Below are positions 12,401 to 24,400 of a stretch of DNA of 64,000 bases, piece after piece. The translations under genes were made by a program, and so were the position numbers. Within the stretch, counting starts at the first letter, position 1. Each line of letters opens with the position of its first letter. The notes beneath the pieces were generated by a model that was not told the DNA's origin, ran no database searches, and was given only the letters and a program-made list of their open reading frames with translations. This stretch comes from Ectobius pallidus (lineage: Eukaryota > Arthropoda > Insecta > Blattodea > Ectobiidae). The stretch spans positions 201,772,174 to 201,836,173 of the forward strand of contig CAXKWD010000003.1 of NCBI GenBank assembly GCA_964059195.1, written 5' to 3'.

Positions 12401-15400
12401 GTCATGAAAACAAATCTCGTTCAGAGAACTGAATGTCATGAATATGAACATAATCTTGATTAGCATACTCCTTGTCATCTTGTTGTAGTGGATGTTCATA
12501 TGTTTTCTGTTACTTACCATTAGCGTTGTCATACCATGGAACTTGAAATTCCCTGCCATCGTACCACTAACTTCTGATAAATGTCCAGTATTAATGTCCA
12601 GGTTTACAGAAAACTCAGACCAAAGACTTACAAGATTCTTCAGAATTTCACACCTTCTGGGAAAATAAGTCTTCTCAGTCAAATCAATTTTTGAATCATT
12701 TGTCTTGTCATCAACCTAATACATGAACTTGTTATATACTACTTCATACATTTGTTTCGATTTCTCCTGTATTAGTGTAGCACAAATTGTATGTACACCC
12801 ACAGAAAAAAAAATGACCGAGCTTCAGATTCTAAGTACAAACTGGAACACTTGAGAGCATGATACACAGACAAATCTGTTGTGTTGTAAATATTTTCAGC
12901 GCTCCACTGCCACTGCTATATGATAGTTATATCAAGAGCTTTTTAAAAAGAGAAATCATTACTTCTCCTACATAGCATTGTGGTCTAGTATTCAGAAAGC
13001 TCCAAGTTCAATTTCCAATTTTTTTTATTCTCATTTTTCTTGTGTACCATTAATCAGTATTGTGAAATATTTAACAGAAAGATTAATATCTGCAAGGGGC
13101 AAATATTTGCATTTAAACAATCTAAATGAAATCCTTCTCGGATCTCGGAAAAAACAAAAATAATAATTTCCTTTGTATTTAAACAAACTCAAGAAATACT
13201 TCCCAGAGACAAACATAACAAGCAATAAGAGTAGATGAGAAATTCAATCTGGATTATGTAATCCCTCTAGAACCAAGTGCAGTACATTTCAGTGTAAATA
13301 TAAATATCCAAAGTCCCTCTGGTGTTTATTAGTATGTATTTTTATCATTGTTATTAGTGTTATTCTTATTATTTTTGGTAATCAATATTCCTTATAGCGA
13401 TGGCAGAAGACCCAGGAACTGAGTTTCTGTTTTAATTTGGGAAGAATACACCAATGTTACTGTACTGTTTTGTTCTTTTTAAAAAATTTTACACAATACA
13501 AAATCTTGTGCCCATTAATTATATATTATTAGCTTTCAATGTAAAAACAAACTTAAAAACAGAAAATAAAAAAATATATATATTCTAAGGTAAGGTTCTG
13601 CATTATCATGGAGCTATGACTCATAGGTGGGTACAAACCTTTGTCCAGTGATATGCGAAGATATTCTTATATCTCGCAGGTTTTGTCCTCACTATGCTGA
13701 TTTTAGTCATATGTATCAGGCACTCAGGACTTGACGAATTCACTCTTCAAAAATCCAGTAATAATTTTATCTAAGGGTATACATAACAACAGTAACAACA
13801 TCAATAGCAACAAAATCATTAAAATATGAATTGAAAAAAATTTATTCTTTAACTAAAATCAGTATAACATTAAAAACTTATTTATTTATTTTAATTACTA
13901 TATCCAAAAATACTATGCAGTACCAATGTGTGAAGTATACAGAAATGTTTTGTTTGACTCTCAATAAAGTTACACACATTGTGTTACAGATTCTGAATGT
14001 TAGTGCGATAGTGTTGGCAAATCTGTGCGTGTCGTACATAATGACATCTCAGAATGAGGAAGCAGAGGAGATGATGAGGAAGATAGAGAAGGAAGAGGAA
14101 CAGCTTGCGTACGATGACCCAGACAAGAAGGTGTTCCACCTGTGTATAGTCAACCTCGTCATTGGGTAAGAGAAGCAGGACTATATTTATATCAGTTTAG
14201 TACAGTTTAGTACAGAAATGCCAAGAAAAATAAATTTGGTAATATAATATGCACGTCTGCAAATGCAAACAAGATGTTATGGAATTTGGTCAATATGGAA
14301 ACAGGTCGGAATGTGAAACAGTCTAGTGATGAACTATTTGTAAATGATGTTCTCACAAATGATCCACAACTAATTGCCAATAGCTTTGCTGAACTTTTCT
14401 CTACACAAATCAAAGTTAAATTGAATCAAAATATTAAGAATTTTTCTAAAGAATGCACTAAAGGTCTCACAAGTGATAGTTCATTAGTTCTTTCGTACGT
14501 TTCTCAAACTGAAGTGACTGAAGTTATATCTCAATTAAAAAACCTAAAATCTTCTGGCTATGATAATCTAAATACAAAGCTACTGAAATTTGTGGTGGAT
14601 CATATTGCTGAGCCTCTAGCTTATCTATTTAATTTGTGTATTTTAAGTGGTACTTTTCCTCAATGTCTAAAAAAGTAAATTATAACTCCAGTTTTCAAGA
14701 AAGGGGATGCTAAATTAACAACAAATTACAGACCAATATCTATTTTATCTACATTATCTAAAATATTTGAGAAATTACTAATTACTAGAATACTGTCATT
14801 TTTAAATAGCAAAAGTTTATTATCAAGTGTTCAACATGGTTTTATGAAAGGTAAATCTACTGAAAGTGCTTGCATCGGTTTTATGAACTTTGTTTATCAA
14901 TGCGTTGATCAGAAACAATGTGTTGCTGGTTTGTTCTTTGATTTGTCTAGTGCTTTTGACGTCATTGATCATAATTTTTTAAAACACAAATTATTCCATT
15001 TAGGAATCAGAGGCGTGGCTAGTGACCTTATCATGTCTTACATTTCAAATAGAGAATCTATTGTAAAATTTTCAAATCACCTCTCTGATAATTTTGTTTT
15101 GGACCATGGAGTCCCACAAGGATCTGTTCTTGGTCCCCTGCTTTTTTCTCTTTTTGTAAATGATTTAGAACTCAATATCACTGCTGATCATCTTACTATG
15201 TATGCCGATGATACGTCAATTGCAATAACTGCAGACAATATTGTTACCTTAAAATCTAAAATTTGTAACGCTGTAGCTCAATTTAAACACTGGTGTAATA
15301 TGAATAATCTAATTATTAATGTTGAAAAAACTGTCTGTTTGCTATTCCAAAATAGAAATATCACCCAACTGTCTGTTCAGTGCGACAATTTTATTTTAAA

Positions 15401-18400
15401 TTCTTCAGATTCATGTAAATTTTTAGGTATTTATTTGGACTCTAATTTAACTTGGAATTTGCAGATTGATCACGTTTGTTGTAAATTAAACAAAGCAGGT
15501 TACGCTATTAGATGTTTGAAGAATTCTCTTAATATAAATTATTTACTAAGTGTGTACTTTGCTTCTGTACAATCTACGATTTTTTATAATATATTAGTAT
15601 GGGGTTCTGCATCTAATATTCAGAGGGTTTTTATAATTCAGAAGAGAATTTTAAGAGTAATATTTAATCTTAAACCTAGAGATTCTTTACGTCAGTTTTT
15701 AAATTACATAACATTTTAACTGTCACAAGCATTTTAATTTTTAAAGCTGGTGTGTTTTATAAGAAGAAATCTCCAAAATTTTAGACTTAATATGGATATT
15801 CATAATTATGAGACCAGACAAAGAAATCATGTGCACATATCTCATTACTCAACTACCAAGTATACAAAATCTCCAGTTTGCCTCATTAGTAGGATAGTCA
15901 ACAAACTTCCACACAACATTTCTAGTGTTAATAATCTTCATCTTTACAAGTTAAGACTAAAGACATTTTTATGTAAAAATTCGTTTTATGATTTAAATGA
16001 ATTTTTTAGTTTTTAATTGTATTGTATTGTGTTTGTTATTTTAATGTTATTTATTGACGATTCTATCTGTACTGCATGTACGGCAAACAGATAATAAAAA
16101 TTATTATTATTATTATTATTATTATGCATTTACAAACACAATAAACAAGAAACAAGAAAAACAGTTGCTACTGTGGTAGGAGCTTCAAAGTCATTTAATT
16201 AAGGCCCGGAAGTTAATGCTTTATCAGAAGAAAAATATGCTCTAAAGTTTGTAAAATATGCTCCGGAACTAATGAAGTATGCTCTATCATTTAGGTTATT
16301 TTAATACTTTATGTGCTATTGTTAGCTGAATTATGTTATAAAATACAAAAGAAATAGTAGAAGTTATAGAAATTATATTAGGAAACTAAAATTAACAAAA
16401 AACAAGGTCAATGCAACAAATTTTAGTAAATTAAAAACTAATAAATAGTTCAGTAAAATGGTACTTGCATCAAATAAGATAGTTCTGATTTTTTGATAAG
16501 TTGTATGTGATGGATGGCTAATAATATCTAAGCTTTCGACCTCGACAGACCTCTGGATCATTGTGAAATACTTGAAAAACCGCATCATTTTCTGAGTTGT
16601 TTCAGTTTTCATAAGTTTTGACCCTCAAGGACCCAATTTTATGGCAAAAGTAACCCAATGTCCTTTTTTTTTCAAGTAGATTAAATTTGCAACAAAATGA
16701 GATCAAATTGGTCTCTGTAGATCCAGCTGTTCAAGGTTAACGAGATAAGTTTGCAAATTTTAGAATTAGGGTTTGTAAAATGAAGAACACTCCATTAGTA
16801 ATAGATACCGTACATTATGTTTATCCTAAAACATTCTAGTGTGAAGAGATAGTCCTGCAATATGTAATAAATATTATGTAGTGCTGTAATAATTGATAAT
16901 TGTATGTATTTTAGGAAAATCTTTATTTTTAGTATTCTTTACATCTCTTAGATGGACCAGGTTGTTTCTCGAAGTTGCTGTTACTGTTGGAGGAGTGTAT
17001 GAGACGCATCCATAAAGTAAGTTTCCCTGAGGCTGTTTACAGAAACAAAACACAATTTCGTGGACATACAGTGTATATGTATTCCAAATGATGCAGGAAA
17101 TGTTCGGCTATTTTTCAACATATTGCCACCGGAACTGAAACATTTGTCATATTGTAGAACCAACTTTGGAATACCTGTGTCGTAGAAGTCTGCCGCCAGG
17201 GATTTGAACCACTGTGTGACAAACATCTCCACCTCTCTGTCATTCCCTGTGATTTCTTTAGGTGTAGGAAACTGGTAATCACTGGGAGCGAAGTCTGATG
17301 TAGGGTGGATGTTTAAACACCTCCTACCAAGCCTCCTGGAGAAGTTTGGCTACAGCCCGAACCTTGATCCCAGTGATTTCCATCTTTTCCTACCCCTCAC
17401 AAAATGACAAAGAATAACAGAGAATGACAGAGAGGCGAAGGTGGTTGGGGAAAAACCCAATATAAGGTGCATCGTCGCTTGAGGCATAACCCGCCCTGGC
17501 CCACCCCCAGCGAAGCACTTTCTTTTATACCACGATCTAGCGAATTCTTTGAGGATAAACAGGCTGACAAACCGTTGGGTACAAGGCAAACCTGTGGGTA
17601 CTCTCGAATTTTTAATATTTGGTACAAGGGGCACTCTCGAATTATTAATATTAGGTACAAGGGCCACTCACGAAGTTTTAATATTTGGTACAAGGGGCAC
17701 ACTCGCTTTTTTAATATTTGGTATGGTCGGGAGTGTCGGCAACAATATACAAGGATAGTTTGGTGACCCTGTTCGCTGAGAAACAAAATGCAAATATCGA
17801 GTGGGCGGAGCCTATTAGGCACCTTATATTTGGTTTTAGCCGGTGGTTGTCACACGGTGGTTCAAATCCCAGGCGGTAGACTTCTACAACACAGGTATTC
17901 AAAAGTTGGTGAAAGGTAAGACAAATGTTTCAATTCCGGTGGTGAATATTGAAAAATAGCTGAACACTGGCTTTGTCTGTTGCAATAAATATTTCCTTGC
18001 AATTTGTTTTGTTTCTGTAAAATGCCCCAGGGAAACTTACTTTATGGATGCACCTCGTTCTTTACCAATTCCATTTAATTTTTCATGCTAACGCATGTAA
18101 AGTGGATAAAATGTTAAATAACTCTGAATAGCACGTTAATGCTGCAGTCCTACCATAAATAATAGCAACTAAAATTTTGGGTTTGGCTATGCATTCAGGC
18201 AACTGGCATAAAGAACAGATATGTTGGCAGTGTGGTGCTGGTCCTGTTTGGGTAATACCCTGAGCAGGCGAGGGATGTGAATGTATGATTCTTGTTTACA
18301 GAACTCTCTACTGTGCTAAAGGAAACTATGAGTTTGGAATCTCACGTGTCATTAAAAGTCTGGAGCCCTACAACAAGAAGCTAGGAACTGATACATGGTA

Positions 18401-21400
18401 GGTTTATTCAATAAAATAAAATCAGGTAAACTGATCTAACAAAGTGTCAGAATGGCTTTGTTTAATCAGCAATAATTACAATATTATGATATGCAGAAAA
18501 TAAGCTATTTTTGTAATTGTTTTCTGAGTTAAGCTCCAGTTCGATTCATTAAGCAGGGCTTACGGAAGAACAAAGTCTACTTTGAAAAGCATATGTGAAG
18601 GAATATGTGGGTAGTGTTATTTGTCATAACTAACTGTACTGCAACCTCCAAAGCCCTATATGAATGCTGTAAAACAATATGTTGTCATGAGAATTATTTG
18701 CATTTGATAAATTCTTTCTGATATATTACCATAAAATACTCATTAAATTGGGCGTTACTCTGGTATGGGTCAAAAGATTTGGTCCAATATCAATAGGCTT
18801 CTTCCCATGTACGTTATAAATGTGTAAATGTTTTATGAAAATGCAATAAAGCATATTTGAGTTTTTGTGTGTTCAGACACATGGACAGCCTGACAGTCAA
18901 ACAGACATACATTTTCCCGTCCACCACACAATCTCAGAAAGTACCATTCTGGCACTTAATAACAATTGTGTTTTTTCTCAGGAATTTACACACTTTTAAT
19001 TCAGTTTAATCATCATTTAAGAACTTTAGAAAAAAAAAAATCAGAGGTCGTAAACAAATGAAGGAAGTAAGGGAAAGCAAGAAGAGTGGAAAAGACTCAT
19101 AAGTTGAAGCACAAGAGTTAATTAGTGAATATTTATTAACTATGATTTATAACAATTTATTTCATGTGTAAAAAGGCCCTAAAACTTACATATTAAAAAA
19201 AAAAAAACTCCATTAGAAGAAACTTACGCCCCCAAGAACGTGAACACTTACGTGTACATATCACAATTCATGAGAAACAGTACTAAACTTCCTGAAAGAA
19301 CCTACTTTTGATTTGTGAAGCTCTGGATGCCTTTGGAATTGAGGTGGGAGAGTCCAGGTAAAATAAGCGGTGGTTGGCACGCCTGGAAGGTGATGAGGCA
19401 GAAAGAGCCTTGTAAATATAAGGTATTTTGCTCTTTGGTATTTAAAAAAATTATCCATTAAATTTTTCTTGATACAAAGGATTAAATGCATTCTTATAGT
19501 TTTCTCAATATGCTTAGTTCTATCTTCAAAATGTTCCATGCGCTTTTCTATTTTACCTAGTTGTAAATCTGCATGACAAAAGGAATAACATTGCAAAATA
19601 TTAACAAATAATGAATACAAGAACTAATAAAAACTATAAACTCTTTAATTTAGTTTCTTAATATAGTAACAAGGGCTCGTTGGGGTTCGAAATCAGAACA
19701 CCGAGTTTATAATTGAAGGATGGAGGTTTCTTTATTTCCTAGCACAGTTGTCAATACAGCCAGAAACTACTGAAGGTTCTCCAGTTCACCCTTCTGTCCG
19801 GTGCTCACTTCCACGTCACCTCAGTGTTCCAGTCCAGTCCAGATCAGCTCACCAGCTCTTCCGTTCACTAGTTCCTCCGTTCACCAGTCCCTCCGGTCAC
19901 TAGTTCCTCGTTGACTAGGTCTTCCGGTCGCTGGTCCTTCCGTTGACTAGTCCCTTCGGTCACTGGCTCCTCAGCTTCCCAAGTCACACTTACTTGAGGT
20001 CGCGCTGATCAGTCCTCTCTGTCCAGTTCACACTCCGACGCTGACTCTCTCTCGCCGTTACTGACTGTTACTGACTGACTGTTCTCTCATTGACTGGCTC
20101 TCTGTCTACATTGGCTGGCTCATCACTCCTTGCGGACTGACTCCCTCTGACTGACCGTTGCTACTCACGGACTGCCTCTCCTTGACTGACTGTCGCTGTT
20201 ACTCTCTGCTACTCACGAACTGACTCTCTCAACTCTGACTTGGTCTGTGCATGGTCTAGAATGCATGTTGCGGTGCGCGTTACACCCCTGAGTACGTGGC
20301 CCCTCCTCTGACCTCTCCCACGAGCGCGCCCAGCCCACTCACTGTGCCGTGCTTTACAGTAGACCGCGCCTATCGGCTCGCAGCTCCAATCAGCAATAAG
20401 AGACCCGCCCCTCTTCTGGACGTGTCGAATTCTGGCGCTTTCTGGCCTAGTCCTTCTTCTGTCAGTTTTTGGGCGATTCTTTTCTGGGCTTTGTGACAAT
20501 ATGCTTGGTTAAATGTTCAAAATGCTCTGTGTGGTTTCATTTTTAAGAAATGCAGTGAAGACTTTTTCCTAGTATTTATACATGTTATAAAAGGAATAAC
20601 ATTGCAAAACATTTTATGTGAGAAGTAGAAAATAAGTGGCACTCTTAAATTTTATTTCAAATTTGGACTTTATAACTCTTAAAATATTAGTTCAATCATG
20701 TGAAACTTAGCATACATCTTATTACATTGTAAGTTTCGCCTAAATATGGTAAAAACTAGGGATGGGTCGATACCAGAATTTCTCGATAATCGATACTCGA
20801 TACTGATACATGATTTTTTCCTCGATACTCGATACCTTCAACATTTCCAGTTTCAATAAATAGGTACATTGAAAATTAAAATTTGAAAGAACTGTGTAAT
20901 ACCAACTAAATTAAATCTGCATATTTAATGAGACAAAATTTAATAACATCAGTAGCCTATAATTATTTTTAAACTCTATATTAAAACTAAAATTAGTTTT
21001 TTAAACAGTCCACTTACAAGTTTTTGTTAAAAAATACTAGCATTCTCACTTAATTGCAGAATTGCAGAATTACAAAAGTATCGAAAAAGTATCGAGCGAG
21101 TTTTCTGAAGTATCGTTCGATGCCGATACCATGCAAGTATCGAGAGTATTGAGGTATCGAAAGTATCAACGACCCATCCCTAGTAAAAACACATCCCTAG
21201 TGTCCTTTAATTAATTTACTAGTGAAACTGCCAACTTTTGAAACATTTCATCATTATTATTTGATTCCTATGACATATTATGTGAGCTTATTCTTGTAGG
21301 AGCACAGTAACAGAAGGCTGAAATGCTGGGTTTCAGGTTTTATGCAAAGAGGTGTTTTCTCTCACTGATAGAGAATCTGGCAAAACATATGATAGTCACA

Positions 21401-24400
21401 AGAGATTCTGTTTTTCAAGAATGCATCCAGTTCCTAGATCACTGTGAAGGTAAGCAACTACACAGCTTCTTTAAATTTAAGTAATTAATGATAATTATAT
21501 TATCTTTAGGGATGAAATGTTTGTCTAGAATTCCATTGTCTTTAGAATTAGTTGATTGTTAAGAAAAGTAGAAAATAAAAACATTTTTTATTCCACTTGA
21601 TTCATTTTTTTAAAAACTGGACTAGTTTCGGGAGTGTTTCTCCCATCATTGGCTGGCGGTCGAAACTAGTGTCATTTGTTTAATTTGTTCAAATATATCC
21701 AACTGCAGCTAATCACCTTGAAATGTGGCATTGAGTTGGCTGACAGCTACAGGAATAAACGAAGTTCGCTTGACTTTTACAGTAAATTTTCTAAGTCTTA
21801 ATAAACAGTAACTTGGTGAACTTTTTAACAGTGAAACACTATACTATTTTTTTAAAAAACAAATTGGTTAACCTTAACACACTTTAGACTTCACTTTTAC
21901 CTGTATTCTGCAGGACGATCGTTTCGTGGACTTTTTCCGCATTTTCAACTGCAGGATACAGGTAAAATTGAAGTCTAAAGTGTGTTAAGGTCAACCAATT
22001 TGTTTTTAAAAACAAGATTCCCTTGTTTACACAAGGGTATGTCATCTATGATTGGAATGATTTGTTTGACCTATGATCATGAAGGTTTATTTTCAGCTGT
22101 CAAACGTAATAATGGCCCTCAAGGAGCTAACCTCAGTGACCATAACTTAATGGGCGCATTAAGGGTTGGGAGTAGTATTTCATTATCTCCAAGTTTACTG
22201 AATATCTTGAAACCAAAATATATCAGAAAGCAAGAGCGCTTATCGGGAAGAACTGAATCTATCAAATTCTTACTTGAAAAATGTATTCATTAACTTACAC
22301 AGTTTTACTAATGGTTTCACGGGCTATAAGCCGAGTAAAAGGATATATGGAGCCCAGGCATTGCTGAGGAAGGCATGCCTGGGCTCCATCCCTGAAGCTG
22401 TATCGAGAATCTACACAAGAAACCTCCAACAGTACCAAGACTTCAAACTCCCGGACCCCCATGTCTTCTTCTTTTTAAGCATTGGCCCTGACTTGGACCG
22501 ATTATTTCTATTCACATTTTTACAACGGTTATCCCCTAAACCACTCTGCTCTGACTCACATTATTAATCTTTATTTTTCTCCCATTGGTCCTGATATGGG
22601 CCGATTGCTTCTTCAATGTTTTTACTATAAAGAAAATTCCCGCATTCTGATTGGCCGATACACGCCAACCCATTTCCTCCAATTACAGAATTTCTTTTTT
22701 CACTCCAAACATATATAAGCTCTCTCCACCCACATTTTCTACACTCATTTCCCTGAGGAAGGCCGCAGAGATGTCAGCGACCGAAAGCTTGGATGCAATA
22801 TATCCTTTTACTCGGCTTATAACCCGTGAAACCATCATTAGTAATCAACGCCGAGAAAGCCTCAAGTCTTACACAGTTTTATTATTTTAATTTTCAGGAT
22901 CTTTTTACTAGTATAATATTATTATATTATCATTGTATGGTCAACTTTAATTTTATTTTTTTATGTTTTTCAATATTCCCAGCATAAAAAAGAGCTGATT
23001 TCACTAACGAAGTACTGTTCTGTTCCTATAATAAATATGCATTCTATACATATAACTTACATATGTTGTCATTTAATTGTATATGACCACAGGTTTCAGT
23101 CGATTTGTATAGTATTGGGTTGTTTTGTCTATAATAATATTTAACATCATGCACAAGAGGAATATTAAACATGTACATCACAGTTATGACTTATTCCTTC
23201 TTTACTATCACATCATTAGTATTTTAATGGTAAACACAACTACAAGTCACTGGTACTGGTACAAACAGGTGCCCACTGCATAAAGTACCGGCACAGTACA
23301 TGTGCATGGCATGCTTGCGAGTTGTTGTCATTGGTTTATAGTTTTTAGCCTTGCTACTTAGATCTAGGACAATCGTCAGTGTGCCTTCATTTTGCCCTAT
23401 AGGATTCTTTTAAATGCCTGTAAATCTACAAACACGAGAGTGTCACACCAAGTAACATCAGATTTCACATTCTGTTTGTTTAGTTAGGAATGAAATAGTA
23501 ACATTTGTGGATTATTCGTAAGCAGCTAAGAAATGTAAGATTTTAGGTTGCACTGTTTTCTATTTCATCCAAAGATGCTGGTTCAGGTTTGCATTGACTT
23601 AAAATAAGAATGTGTCCAGTATTTGATTTTTTTATATTAACCCAAAGAGCAGAACATCTGTTTCACAAACAGATATGGTTCCTGTTTTTTGCTACCAGAG
23701 TGCAGGTTACTCTTCTATTGTACTCATCTACTCAAAGAGTCTCATTTAAGTATTAGTCTTATATGTGATTACATCTTCTGTTCGCTTACGTGATTATCAC
23801 AGTAAAACCAAATGATTTGGTAGGAGCTATGCTGCCTGACAAGACAGATATTCCTCATAGTGTAAGTAAAAATAACCCGTCCTCTAGACAGATATTCCTT
23901 CTAACACATGGTTTCTGTACGTCTACCTGTGAAATTACTGTAGTTCTCAATTGGAACAAATATGGCAGCATTTCTTCATGGTAGACGTAAAGTAAAGTAA
24001 AGTGATCCCTATACAGGCCACGGAGGCCCAGAGGGTTCCAGGAGGTTGAGGCTCCCAGATTTTGGACATTCGGCACATGAAGGTGGTAAGGTTGTCAGCC
24101 TTACGCACCGGCCGCCTTTACCCCCAGGATTGCTCCTGGTACTCATTTCTATTGGAGGCTGAGTCGACCCCAGGGCCATAATGCCACCAGAAGGATTAGG
24201 CCAATTGAAAAATCTCAACGACCTCATCGGGAATCGAACCTGCGACCTTCCGGTTTGTAGCGCAGCGCATGGTAGACGTTGTAGATGAAATTGTCATGAG
24301 AACTAACTGTAAACTAGATTCTTTTCATGAGAACATAGAAAATAAAGATGTACCTTCATACAAGAAAACCAACAAGGATGAGATCTGCGCTCTTTCAAGT

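Noticed and set aside
12370..12700. Possible mariner-like element starting ACGAGGGAGAATC
   Set aside because: Only one end is seen, with no matching inverse, TA pair or transposase fragment.
17350..17822. Overlapping 105- and 141-codon minus-strand frames with repeated peptides
   Set aside because: They read through a tandem array inside a scrambled mariner; the repeats are DNA-level.
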